Source: CAG-273 sp963560005 (GTDB lineage Bacteria; Bacillota; Clostridia; TANB77; CAG-508). From it: DNA of 16,440 nucleotides. The notes under the pieces are model-generated. The model did not search any database and was not told the origin of the DNA. It was given only the letters and a program-made list of their open reading frames with translations. The position numbers were made by a program, and so were the translations under genes. The stretch lies in NCBI GenBank assembly GCA_963560005.1, contig CAUWNG010000045.1:1-16440 (forward strand). Reading direction: 5' to 3'. Positions within the stretch are counted from its first letter, which is position 1; each line of letters opens with the position of its first letter. Positions 1-7,451 of the stretch are shown piece after piece.

Positions 1-13
1 CTCTTTTTTTATT

Positions 14-45
14 TTCAATTTTTTGAAAATTGAATTTACTTTTTC
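14..45. terminator. Weak hairpin, possible terminator of an upstream gene
   Basis: A perfect 9-bp inverted repeat (14-22 with 26-34, loop TTG) is followed by a T-rich stretch ending in five Ts. Each arm has only one G/C pair, so the hairpin is thermodynamically weak. It could be the end of a gene lying left of the window or simply AT-rich sequence. Confidence 0.3.
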
Positions 46-198
46 AATTCACCATATATACAAAAATAGAAAATTATGATAAAATGCTTATAATATAGAT
101 AATAGAGTAACATTAGAAAATACTCAATAACTTTATGTGTACAACTAGACTAAAAAATTTAAAATAACAAATAAATTTTGAAAAATCTTAAAATATGC

Positions 199-227
199 TA
201 CACAAAAAGAAAAAAATGTGATAAGAT
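199..227 (+). promoter_or_regulatory. Possible sigma-A promoter for yebC (extended -10)
   Basis: TGaTAAGAT at 219-227 matches an extended -10 element. At 17-bp spacing the -35 position reads TACACA, a poor match. It is the best candidate in the 299 bases before yebC, but AT-rich sequence yields such matches easily. Confidence 0.3.
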
Positions 228-299
228 AGTACAAGTAATAAAAAAATAAAACATAATAATTGCAGATATGTGTAAGAAGAAATAAAGGAGGAATTTACA

Positions 300-1025
300 A
301 TGTCAGGACACAGCAAATGGCATAATATTGCGGCTAAAAAAGGAAAAGCAGATGCTGCAAGAGGAAAAATATTTACAAAATTAGGAAGAGAATTATTAGT
401 AGCAGTAAAACAAGGTGGACCAGATCCAGCAGGAAATTCCAAGTTGAAAGATGTAATAGCAAAATGTAAGGCGGCAAATATGCCAAATGATACAATCAAA
501 AATGCTATAAAAAAAGCATCTGGAGAAGGCAGTGCAGAAGATTATGAAGAAATAATTTATGAAGGATATGGACCAAATGGAGTTGCAATAATAGTAGAGG
601 CTAGTACAAATAATAGAAATAGAACAGCAGCTGATGTAAGACATGTTTTTGACAGAGCAGGAGGAAATTTAGGAACTTCTGGTTGTGTATCTTATTTATT
701 TGATAGAAAAGGAATTATTGTAATAGATAAAACTTCAACAGACAAATCAGAAGATGAATTAATGATGTTAGCATTAGAAGTTGGGGCAGAAGATTTTAGT
801 AGTGAAGAAGAAGTATATGAAATTACTACTTCACCAGATGATTTTTCTGTTGTCAGAGAAGCTTTGGAAAATGCAGGGCTAGACTTTGTTGAAGCTTCAA
901 TACAAAGAGTACCAAGCACATATATTGCATTAGATGAGAAGTCTAGTGAAAAGATGGAAAGATTAATAGATGCACTTGATGATCTTGATGATGTTATGAG
1001 CGTATATCATAATTGGGAAGAATAA
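300..1025 (+). CDS. yebC: YebC/TACO1 family protein
   Basis: This 241-residue protein has the usual family length and the hallmark N-terminus MSGHSKWHNI followed by AAKKGKADAARGKIFTK. The middle holds the conserved NNRNRTAADVRHVF segment (about residues 102-115) and the C-terminal half is acidic, as in the family. YebC/TACO1 proteins were long called transcriptional regulators; more recent work describes them as ribosome-associated factors that ease translation of difficult (proline-rich) stretches. Which role dominates here cannot be told from sequence. A strong Shine-Dalgarno AAAGGAGG lies seven bases before the ATG. The gene appears monocistronic, because a strong terminator follows. Placement directly before spoIIIA has no obvious functional meaning. 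Confidence 0.96.
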   Translation: MSGHSKWHNIAAKKGKADAARGKIFTKLGRELLVAVKQGGPDPAGNSKLKDVIAKCKAANMPNDTIKNAIKKASGEGSAEDYEEIIYEGYGPNGVAIIVEASTNNRNRTAADVRHVFDRAGGNLGTSGCVSYLFDRKGIIVIDKTSTDKSEDELMMLALEVGAEDFSSEEEVYEITTSPDDFSVVREALENAGLDFVEASIQRVPSTYIALDEKSSEKMERLIDALDDLDDVMSVYHNWEE

Positions 1026-1066
1026 TAAAGATGTAAAAAAATCATATAAAATGGTTCTAAAAATAG

Positions 1067-1112
1067 GAACATAGTCATATATATATAATATATGCAACTA
1101 TGTTCTTTTTTT
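1067..1112 (+). terminator. Rho-independent terminator after yebC
   Basis: GAACATAGT (1067-1075) pairs perfectly with ACTATGTTC (1097-1105). The AT-rich loop can pair further (CATATAT with ATATATG). Seven Ts follow at 1106-1112. The hairpin ends only 34 bases before the chosen spoIIIAA start, so it occupies the place where the spoIIIA promoter would be expected. Confidence 0.88.
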
Positions 1113-1146
1113 GATTAAAGAATTTTTAGAAAAGGATAATTTATTA

Positions 1147-2040
1147 ATGAAAGATATACTAAAATATTTCCCTAAAGAATTAAAGGAAAAAGTAATTATG
1201 CATCCTTTAAATAAGTTAGAAGAAATAAGAATAAGATTAAATAAACCAGTGGCATTGAAAATCGGACAAGATGAAAAAATATTAAACTATATTATAGATT
1301 CTAAAGATATTATGCAAATATTACAACATATATGTGATAACTCCATTTACTCATATCAAAATCAAATTTGTGAAGGTTTTATAACTATAGCAGGAGGTCA
1401 TAGAGTTGGAATAACTGGAAATGTTGTAATAAAAGATGGAAAAGTTACAAATATTTCGTACATAAGTAGCTTGAATTTTAGAATAGCTAAACAAATTTTT
1501 GGTTGTAGTAAAATGGCTTTACAATATATATTAGATATAGAAAATAATACTATTTACAATACTTTAGTTGTTTCTCCACCAGGAAGAGGAAAAACCACTT
1601 TATTAAGAGATATAGTTAAGAATATAAGTGATGGTATACCAGAAATAGGATTTAAAGGATTAAATATTGGTGTAGTGGACGAAAGAGGCGAAATTGCAGC
1701 AATGCATAAAGGAGTAGAACAAAACGAATTGGGAATAAGAACAGATGTACTAGATAATATACCAAAATCAATAGGATTAAAAATGCTTATTCGCTCTATG
1801 AATCCAAGAGTAATTGTTGCTGATGAGATTGGAAAAAAAGAAGATGTAGAAGCTATAGAATATGGTGTGTGTTCAGGAGTTAAAGGAATATTTACTGCTC
1901 ATGGTGAAAACATACAAGACATTATAGCTAACCCAGTATTAAATAGATTATACAACGACAAAATCATAGAAAGGATTTTGTTCTTAGATAAAAATAGAAA
2001 TGTAATTTTAGAATATTCAGATACGAAAATAAGTGTATAA
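1147..2040 (+). CDS. spoIIIAA: Stage III sporulation protein AA, ATPase of the SpoIIIA channel
   Basis: SpoIIIAA is the cytoplasmic, secretion-type ATPase of the SpoIIIA-SpoIIQ channel, acting in the mother cell to support late forespore development. The sequence shows a Walker A motif PPGRGKTT (near residues 143-151), the family signature around RTDVLDN...SIGLKMLIRSM, and a Walker B VIVADE with D226/E227, then a conserved TAHGE segment. I chose ATG 1147 (297 residues), preceded by AAAAGGA at about 11 bases. An in-frame TTG at 1111 would lie inside the T-run of the yebC terminator and has no ribosome binding site. It is the first gene of an eight-gene operon and is normally transcribed by sigma-E. 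No convincing sigma-E promoter is visible between the terminator and the gene. Confidence 0.95.
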   Translation: MKDILKYFPKELKEKVIMHPLNKLEEIRIRLNKPVALKIGQDEKILNYIIDSKDIMQILQHICDNSIYSYQNQICEGFITIAGGHRVGITGNVVIKDGKVTNISYISSLNFRIAKQIFGCSKMALQYILDIENNTIYNTLVVSPPGRGKTTLLRDIVKNISDGIPEIGFKGLNIGVVDERGEIAAMHKGVEQNELGIRTDVLDNIPKSIGLKMLIRSMNPRVIVADEIGKKEDVEAIEYGVCSGVKGIFTAHGENIQDIIANPVLNRLYNDKIIERILFLDKNRNVILEYSDTKISV

Positions 2041-2057
2041 CAAAGGAGGAAATTGAT

Positions 2058-2567
2058 ATGTTTTTAATAAAATTATTTATGCTAATGTTAATTTTAGGAG
2101 GAAGTAGTTATATAGGAATAGTATTTTCTAAAAAATATTTTGATAGGGCAAAAGAATTAAAAGATATGAAAAATGCATTAAATATGTTTGCAACTAAAAT
2201 AAAATTTACTTATGAACCAATACCAAGTATTTTTTCTGAAATTTCTTTAAAAGTTGATGGTAGTGTATCAAAAATATTTAATGTGGCAACAACAGAGATG
2301 AAGGACAAGCAAGCTGGAGAAGCATGGAATTATGCTTTAGAGAATGTTAATACAAATATGAATAATGAAGATAAAGGCGTAATAAGAAATTTAGGTAGAA
2401 TGTTAGGACAAACTGATTTAGACGGGCAATTAAGTGAAATAGAATTAGTTAATGAATTTTTAGAAACACAAATCCAAAAAGCAGAATGTGAAAGAAGCAA
2501 AAATGAAAAAATGTATAGGACATTAGGAATTGTTGTAGGGCTTACTATTGTGATAATACTTATATAA
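2058..2567 (+). CDS. spoIIIAB: Stage III sporulation protein AB
   Basis: The protein has 169 residues, close to the roughly 170 usual for SpoIIIAB. It is a mother-cell membrane protein resembling type II secretion GspF-like components and is thought to work with the SpoIIIAA ATPase. It has an N-terminal hydrophobic helix (about residues 3-23), a soluble helical middle with the family-like LGRMLGQTDLDGQ segment, and a C-terminal hydrophobic helix (about 153-169). The order matches SpoIIIAB. AAAGGAGG lies seven or eight bases before the ATG, and the gap from spoIIIAA is 17 bases, consistent with co-transcription. Confidence 0.94.
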   Translation: MFLIKLFMLMLILGGSSYIGIVFSKKYFDRAKELKDMKNALNMFATKIKFTYEPIPSIFSEISLKVDGSVSKIFNVATTEMKDKQAGEAWNYALENVNTNMNNEDKGVIRNLGRMLGQTDLDGQLSEIELVNEFLETQIQKAECERSKNEKMYRTLGIVVGLTIVIILI

Positions 2568-2631
2568 ATAAAATTTATTGTATATCGAAATTTTTATAAA
2601 ATATTAGTAGCTCTAAAAGAAAGGGGGAAAT

Positions 2632-2826
2632 ATGGATATAAATTTATTATTTAAAATAGCAGCAATAGGAATATTGGTGGCAGTATTATATCAGGTTTTG
2701 GTAAGAGCAGGCAGAGAAGATCAGGCTATGATGACAACTTTAGCAGGAATTGTTATAGTATTATCATTAGTTATTAGAGAAATAAGTAATTTGTTTACAA
2801 GTGTGAGGACAATGTTTGGACTATAA
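2632..2826 (+). CDS. spoIIIAC: Stage III sporulation protein AC
   Basis: This 64-residue, almost entirely hydrophobic protein has the family size and pattern: two membrane helices (about residues 5-25 and 33-50) separated by a short charged turn, VRAGREDQA. SpoIIIAC is a small polytopic member of the SpoIIIA channel whose biochemical role is unclear. The start has a GGGGG-containing ribosome binding site (AAGGGGGAA) immediately upstream. The 64-base gap after spoIIIAB holds nothing recognisable. Confidence 0.93.
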   Translation: MDINLLFKIAAIGILVAVLYQVLVRAGREDQAMMTTLAGIVIVLSLVIREISNLFTSVRTMFGL

Positions 2827-2871
2827 TTTTCCTATACCAAAATTTATACTTTGGAAAGGAATGATTGGGGT

Positions 2872-3248
2872 ATGGAAATAATAAAAATAATTGGTATAGC
2901 GTTAATTGCTTTAATAATAATTATAATTGTAAAACAATATAGACCGGAATTTGTTATGTATGTTTCTTTAATAGCAGGGGCATTGATATTCTCGATAAAA
3001 TGGGAGCAATAATAGATTTATTAAAATCATTATCCAATAAAATAGCTATAAATAATGAGTTTTTGGTGCTACTTATAAAAATAACTGGAATAGCCTTTTT
3101 AACAGAATTTACAGTTAGTATATGTAAAGATTCGGGTGAAAGTGCAATTGCAAATAAAGTGGATATAGGAGGCAAAATAATTATCATATCAATGTCAATT
3201 CCAATAATAGCTAGTTTGCTACAAACGATAATAAAAATACTGCCATAA
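2872..3248 (+). CDS. spoIIIAD: Stage III sporulation protein AD, apparent frameshift
   Basis: Two adjacent frames together form SpoIIIAD, a membrane subunit of the SpoIIIA channel. The first frame starts at ATG 2872 and gives the N-terminal helix (MEIIKIIGIALIAL, then VKQYRPEF) but stops at 3010-3012. The second frame takes over near 2988-2994, reading ILDKMGAIIDLL, then KIAIN, KITGIAFLTEF and KDSGESAIANK, all family-like, to the stop at 3248. Compared with my memory of the Bacillus subtilis protein (about 133 residues), the junction lacks about 10 bases, or minimally one base. Without the shift the product is a 46-residue stub, although the later ATG at 3000 could give an 82-residue C-terminal piece. 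Either a true deletion or an assembly error fits. AAAGGA lies 11 bases before the start. Confidence 0.85.
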
Positions 3249-3262
3249 AATGGAGGATATTC

Positions 3263-4429
3263 ATGAAAAAGAAAACTTTTATCCTCTTTATATTATTAGA
3301 ATTATTTATTTTTACATTTACTACAATTAGTTATGCAGAAGAAAATGTATCGGAAGATGAAATAATGGAAACACAAAAAAATATGTTAGACATATCAGGA
3401 TTTTTAGAAGAAGCAGAAAAATACACAAAAGATACTTTTGAAGAAATGAACTTAGGGGATTTGTTCAATTCTGCTATAAACGGAAATATAAATAATACTA
3501 CAATAATAAAGAGCATATTAAATTTATTAGGAAAAGAAATATTAGATTCAGTTACTGTAATAGGGAGTATTATTGTAATAATTATAATACATAGTATATT
3601 AAAAAGTATAAGTGAGGGGTTAGAAAACAAAGGTATATCACAAATTACATATTATGTTCAATATATATTAATAGTTACTTTGATAATGAGTAATTTTGCG
3701 GATATTTTAAATATTGTAAGAAGTTCTATTCAAGATTTAGTAGGTTTTATGAATAATTTAATACCTATATTAATAACATTAATGCTTACAACAGGGAATA
3801 TAGTGTCTGCGAATTTATTACAACCAATAATTTTATTTATTATTACATTTATAGGAAATTTTATAACAACTATAATTATTCCTGTTGTATTAGTATCAAC
3901 TGCGTTAGGAATAGTATCCAACATATCAGATAGAATACAAATAAATAAATTAGCAAAATTTTTTAATTCTACTGTAATTTGGATTTTAGGTATTGTATTA
4001 ACATTATTTGTAGGAATTGTTTCAATTGAAGGTAGTATGAGTAGTACAGTTGATGGTGTTACAGCTAAAACTGCTAAAGCGGCAGTTTCTACTTTTATTC
4101 CAGTAGTAGGTAAAATATTAGGAGATGCTGTTGATACTGTTATAGGTTGTAGCTCAATATTAAAGAATGCGGTGGGAATTGTAGGAATAATTGTAATTGT
4201 TTCAATATGTGTTTTACCAATAATAAAATTAGCATTTTTAATGTTTTTATATTACTTAGGAGCAGCAGTATGTGAACCAATAGCAGATGGAAAAATTATT
4301 AAATTATTAGAACAAGTTGGAGATACATTTAAAATATTATTAGCAATAATGTGTAGCATATCAGTAATGTTAATTATAGGTACTACTCTTGTAATAAAAA
4401 TATCTAATAGTGGGTTAATGTATAGGTAA
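3263..4429 (+). CDS. spoIIIAE: Stage III sporulation protein AE
   Basis: This is the largest SpoIIIA membrane protein, 388 residues here against about 400 usual. A cleavable-looking signal peptide occupies residues 1-25 (KKK, hydrophobic core, ISYA before EEN). A short extracytoplasmic acidic region follows, then several hydrophobic helices from about residue 90 to the end. The conserved SIEGSMSSTVDGVTAKTAKAA segment (split here by function, near residues 254-274) is a recognisable family feature, as is the CEPIADGKI stretch near residue 336. It lies 14 bases after spoIIIAD with a TGGAGGA ribosome binding site. SpoIIIAE is probably a polytopic core of the mother-cell side of the channel; that role is family knowledge, not visible in the sequence. 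Confidence 0.95.
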   Translation: MKKKTFILFILLELFIFTFTTISYAEENVSEDEIMETQKNMLDISGFLEEAEKYTKDTFEEMNLGDLFNSAINGNINNTTIIKSILNLLGKEILDSVTVIGSIIVIIIIHSILKSISEGLENKGISQITYYVQYILIVTLIMSNFADILNIVRSSIQDLVGFMNNLIPILITLMLTTGNIVSANLLQPIILFIITFIGNFITTIIIPVVLVSTALGIVSNISDRIQINKLAKFFNSTVIWILGIVLTLFVGIVSIEGSMSSTVDGVTAKTAKAAVSTFIPVVGKILGDAVDTVIGCSSILKNAVGIVGIIVIVSICVLPIIKLAFLMFLYYLGAAVCEPIADGKIIKLLEQVGDTFKILLAIMCSISVMLIIGTTLVIKISNSGLMYR

Positions 4430-4442
4430 CGGAGGAAAAATA

Positions 4443-5045
4443 ATGGTAGAGTGGATTAGCGGTTGGGCACAAGGAATAATAGTTGCAGTTATTATTGCTA
4501 CTATTATTGAAATGTTATTACCAGAGGGAAGTTCAAAAAAATATATTAAAGTAGTAGTAGGTATTTACATACTTTTTACAATTGTTTCTCCTGTAATAAC
4601 TAAAATTACCAATAAAGAATTTAAATTATCTGATATTATTGATTTAGATGAATATGTAGAAACAGTAAGTAGAAATAATATTTATAATGAATTAGAAAAC
4701 AGTAATAATGATAATATAAAAGAAGTATATATTTCAAGTTTAAAAGCAGATATTACAGGAAAAATTGAAAATAAGGGATATAATGTAGAGAGTATGGAGA
4801 TTGATATACAAGATAATGATGAGTATACAATTAATAATGTAACGATATTTATCTCTAAATTCGACGAACAAAAAGAAAATAGCAATATAGAAATAGTCAA
4901 TGAAATAGAAATAAATATATCTACATCCAATCAAAAAAAAGTAAATGATGAGAAAAAAGAAGTGAGTAAAAAAGAAAAAAATGATATAAAAGAATATTTA
5001 AGTTCAGTGTATGAATTACCAGAAGATAATATTATTATAAATTGA
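4443..5045 (+). CDS. spoIIIAF: Stage III sporulation protein AF
   Basis: The product has 200 residues, with two membrane helices at the N-terminus (about 8-26 and 34-52) separated by the family-like MLLPEGSSKKYIK loop, followed by a soluble C-terminal domain of about 145 residues. This arrangement is typical of SpoIIIAF, a ring-forming candidate of the SpoIIIA channel in the mother-cell outer forespore membrane. A highly charged lysine/glutamate-rich segment lies near residues 163-182. GGAGGAAAAATA precedes the ATG, and the gene starts 13 bases after the spoIIIAE stop. The soluble domain is divergent, so the name rests on topology plus operon position. Confidence 0.92.
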   Translation: MVEWISGWAQGIIVAVIIATIIEMLLPEGSSKKYIKVVVGIYILFTIVSPVITKITNKEFKLSDIIDLDEYVETVSRNNIYNELENSNNDNIKEVYISSLKADITGKIENKGYNVESMEIDIQDNDEYTINNVTIFISKFDEQKENSNIEIVNEIEINISTSNQKKVNDEKKEVSKKEKNDIKEYLSSVYELPEDNIIIN

Positions 5046-5061
5046 AATGGAGGTAAACAGT

Positions 5062-5655
5062 ATGCTTAAAGATAAAATAAAGTCACTTATAGATAAAGGA
5101 ACAGAAGGGAAAGATAATAAAAAGAAAATTGAAAATATGGTTGTATTTATTATTATTTTAATAATAACTATAATAGCAATTAATGTAATATGGAATGGAG
5201 ATAAAAGAAAAACTAAAGAAAATGTTTCAGATGATAATAAAAAATTAGCTTTAACAAATGAAAATAAAGTTGAAGAAGTTTCAAGTATAGAAGAAAAAGA
5301 TATGGAAAGAGATTTAGAAAATATCTTATCAAAGATAAATGGAGTAGGAGAAGTAAAAGTTTTAATAACATATTCACAAACTAGTCAAATAATACCTATA
5401 TATAATGAAGAAACATCTCAAAAAGATACTAAAGAAAAAGATATAAATGGTGGTGAGCGTAATACTGTTGAGAAAGATATAAAAAAAGATATAATCTATA
5501 AAGAAGAAAATGGTAAAAAAATACCAATTACTCAAAGTATTGTAAATCCTAAAATACAAGGAGCCATAATTACAGCTAAAGGAGCTAAAAATATAGAAGT
5601 AAAGAGAAATATAATAGAAGCGGTAGAAGCTGTAACTCGGATTAGCAACACATAA
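5062..5655 (+). CDS. spoIIIAG: Stage III sporulation protein AG
   Basis: This 197-residue protein has a short basic cytoplasmic tail, one membrane helix (about residues 26-45) and an intermembrane domain. The domain contains DLENILSKINGVGEVKVLITY and, near the end, PKIQGAIITAKGA, both typical of SpoIIIAG. SpoIIIAG is a ring-building-motif protein that forms a large ring in the intermembrane space of the channel. Between the two halves of the motif is a lysine/aspartate/glutamate-rich insert, as known for the family. I chose ATG 5062, with GGAGG eight bases upstream; the in-frame ATG at 5047 overlaps that ribosome binding site and adds only five residues. It starts 16 bases after the spoIIIAF stop. 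Confidence 0.95.
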   Translation: MLKDKIKSLIDKGTEGKDNKKKIENMVVFIIILIITIIAINVIWNGDKRKTKENVSDDNKKLALTNENKVEEVSSIEEKDMERDLENILSKINGVGEVKVLITYSQTSQIIPIYNEETSQKDTKEKDINGGERNTVEKDIKKDIIYKEENGKKIPITQSIVNPKIQGAIITAKGAKNIEVKRNIIEAVEAVTRISNT

Positions 5656-5701
5656 AATACAAGTGTTTGAAATGAATTAATAATTGTATAGAGGTGAAAA
5701 A

Positions 5702-6355
5702 ATGAAAGTTTTGAAAAAAAATCAAGTTGTTATTTTTGTAATTGCATTAATGTTAATTGCAGCAGGATATTTAAATTCTACAAATAACAATCAAGAATTA
5801 TTAGCAACAGGAGCATTAGCCGATGCAGAAGAAATGGCTGGAATAGGAGATGCAAAATTAGTAAATTCAAATGTGGTAGAAAATAATATATCACAAAATA
5901 TAGAAAGCAATATAATAGAAGAAAATAATATATTAGAAAATAATATCATACAAGAAAATACAAATATAATTACAGAAGAAACATCTACTGTAGTAAATAA
6001 AACAGATGACTATTTTACAAAATCTAGATTAGATAGAGATACAATGTATTCACAAACATTAGAAACATATCAGGATATTTTAGAAAGTAGTACAGTGCAA
6101 ACAGAACAAAAAAATATAGCACAACAAGAAATAAATAGAATTAATAATGAAAAAAATGCAATAATGATATCAGAAAATTTAATAAAAACAAAAGGTTTTG
6201 AAGATTTAATAATATTTATAAATAAAGATACAGCTAGTATAATAGTTAAATGTAAAGAATTGAAACCAAAAGATATAGCACAAATACAGAACATAGTAAC
6301 AAGAGAGTTAAATATAAAAATAGAAAACATAAATATAAGTTGTAAAGAAACATAA
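5702..6355 (+). CDS. spoIIIAH: Stage III sporulation protein AH, with Asn/Ile/Glu-rich linker
   Basis: SpoIIIAH is the bitopic mother-cell membrane protein that binds forespore SpoIIQ across the intermembrane space. The product has 217 residues, near the roughly 218 of B. subtilis. A membrane helix spans about residues 8-24. The C-terminal ring-building domain runs from about residue 100, with YFTKSRLDRDTMYSQ and a final beta-rich part KDTASIIVKCKELKP. Between them residues 60-93 form a low-complexity linker with repeated ENNI units. The start is ATG 5702 after GAGGTG; an upstream TTG at 5684 lacks a ribosome binding site. It is the last gene of the operon. No SpoIIQ gene lies in this window. 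Confidence 0.95.
   Translation: MKVLKKNQVVIFVIALMLIAAGYLNSTNNNQELLATGALADAEEMAGIGDAKLVNSNVVENNISQNIESNIIEENNILENNIIQENTNIITEETSTVVNKTDDYFTKSRLDRDTMYSQTLETYQDILESSTVQTEQKNIAQQEINRINNEKNAIMISENLIKTKGFEDLIIFINKDTASIIVKCKELKPKDIAQIQNIVTRELNIKIENINISCKET
5878..5985 (+). repeat. Degenerate in-frame repeat within spoIIIAH
   Basis: The coding sequence repeats units of the type GAAAATAATAT, with near copies around 5879, 5921 and 5936 and degenerate ones in between. They encode ENNI/NII-type units of the linker. The repetition suggests slippage-driven length variation of a flexible spacer rather than a folded domain. Confidence 0.6.
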
Positions 6356-6375
6356 ATTTTATTATGTAGTTAAAC

Positions 6376-6404
6376 TTGAATATTATGTCGATTTATGGTA
6401 TAAT
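6376..6404 (+). promoter_or_regulatory. Strong sigma-A-type promoter before the NYN gene
   Basis: TTGAAT (6376-6381) and a perfect TATAAT (6399-6404) are separated by exactly 17 bases, with an extended -10 TG at 6396-6397. It would start transcription about 75 bases before the next gene. It separates that gene from the spoIIIA operon and points to vegetative expression. Confidence 0.85.
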
Positions 6405-6486
6405 ATGAATGAACTTTAGCTTTATATATCCTTAAAAGACTAAAATGAGAGTAACGTAAAAAAAATTAATTTAAGGAGGCTTAAAA

Positions 6487-7284
6487 ATGAACCTTTTTCG
6501 CAATGTAGGTAATAATGTAATTTCGCTATTTCGGAAAGAAGGAGTGAAAAAAGAAGAAGCAGTAGTTTTTGTGGATTATGAACATTGGTTTTATAGTCTT
6601 AAAAAATTGTATAGACTAAAACCAGATATTGTTGAATGGAGGAATGAGCTGGAAAAACAGTATAACTTAGAAAACATTTTTGTTTTTGCTGATTTTAGTT
6701 ATCCTGAAATTAATGAACAGTTAGCACGAATTAGATGTGTTACGAATGATATAATTGAAACACATCAGGAATTAAATAGTACAAAGAAAGATATGACAGA
6801 CTTTGTGATGCTTGACTACATATACAGATATATAGTAGAACATCCTAAAGTTAATACATATATTATCTTTACTGGTGATGCTCACTTTCAGAGTGTGGTT
6901 AACTATTTAAGACAGTTAAATAAACAGGTAATTGTTTATGGAGTAAAAGAAGCTTTAAGCAATCAGTTAAGAACTATAGCAACAAAGACTATAGAAATTC
7001 CAGCATCTGATGAAGTATTACGCGGATTATATCCAGTAGTTGTAAAAAACATGGCTTATGTTTCAGATAAAATGGAAATAATTCCAACTTTTACAGCTAC
7101 AGTTAAAAAACTAGCAAAGCAAAATGAAATCGAGGAAGACATAGTTAGGGCAACATTAAATGAAATGATTGCTAAAGACTTATTGTATATTCGAAAACAA
7201 CGAGTAGGATATAATCAACAGGTAAATGTTCTAGCAGCAAACTGGGAAAAGCTTGAAAAAGCAGGGTTATGGTCTTTTAATTAA
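6487..7284 (+). CDS. NYN-domain (LabA/PIN-like) protein with C-terminal winged-helix-like region
   Basis: This 265-residue protein carries a NYN domain, a PIN-like fold related to RNases. The strands and acidic residues fit: VVFVDYEH with D30 and E32, a KKDMTDFVMLD acidic cluster (D102, D105, D110), and IIFTGDAHF with D131. This spacing suggests a metal-dependent nuclease site, but activity is inferred. Residues from about 185 to 265 look like a helix-turn-helix or winged-helix module (TFTATVKKLAKQNEIEEDIV...), possibly for nucleic-acid binding. AAGGAGG lies nine bases before the ATG. The gene has its own strong promoter and terminator, so it is a single-gene unit sandwiched between sporulation and SRP operons. 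Its substrate is unknown. It could instead be a non-catalytic RNA-binding relative. Confidence 0.85.
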   Translation: MNLFRNVGNNVISLFRKEGVKKEEAVVFVDYEHWFYSLKKLYRLKPDIVEWRNELEKQYNLENIFVFADFSYPEINEQLARIRCVTNDIIETHQELNSTKKDMTDFVMLDYIYRYIVEHPKVNTYIIFTGDAHFQSVVNYLRQLNKQVIVYGVKEALSNQLRTIATKTIEIPASDEVLRGLYPVVVKNMAYVSDKMEIIPTFTATVKKLAKQNEIEEDIVRATLNEMIAKDLLYIRKQRVGYNQQVNVLAANWEKLEKAGLWSFN

Positions 7285-7310
7285 AAAATAACAATGCTAT
7301 TATAATTGCG

Positions 7311-7351
7311 AAAAAAATTAGTGTCCCTTATTAAGAGACACTAATTTTTTT
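7311..7351. terminator. Perfect, probably bidirectional terminator after the NYN gene
   Basis: A run of seven As plus TTAGTGTC (7311-7325) is exactly complementary to GACACTAA plus seven Ts (7337-7351), giving a 15-bp stem with an 11-base loop. The T-run on both strands means it could act in either direction. Confidence 0.93.
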
Positions 7352-7388
7352 GCATAATGCAAAATTACAAGGAATTTTACTTAAATAC

Positions 7389-7422
7389 TTGACAAATGAT
7401 AAAAAATAGTGTAAAGTATAAT
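7389..7422 (+). promoter_or_regulatory. Promoter of the ylxM-ffh-rplS operon
   Basis: A perfect -35 TTGACA lies at 7389-7394. At 17-base spacing the -10 is TAAAGT (7412-7417), preceded by TG. A perfect TATAAT lies just downstream (7417-7422) but at 22-base spacing from that -35. One of these, or two overlapping starts, drives the operon, about 30 bases before ylxM. Confidence 0.7.
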
Positions 7423-7451
7423 AGCATTACAAATGAAAGTGAGTGATTGAA

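Larger units (their letters stand above)
1..299. other. Non-coding region upstream of yebC
   Basis: No credible gene is visible on either strand. The first bases contain a T-run (4-10) that could be the tail of a terminator cut off by the window edge. An AT-rich hairpin follows at 14-34. A possible extended -10 element (TGaTAAGAT, 219-227) lies about 70 bases before yebC. The rest is low-complexity A/T sequence in which I see no conserved RNA fold. Confidence 0.6.

Noticed and set aside
1111..1146. TTG start for spoIIIAA giving 12 more residues
   Set aside because: The codon lies within the terminator T-run and has no ribosome binding site; homologues start like the ATG at 1147.
2992..3003. 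Programmed frameshift in spoIIIAD at the AAAA run (2997-3000)
   Set aside because: The A-run is only four bases long, and family alignment puts the frame change upstream of it, near 2988-2994.
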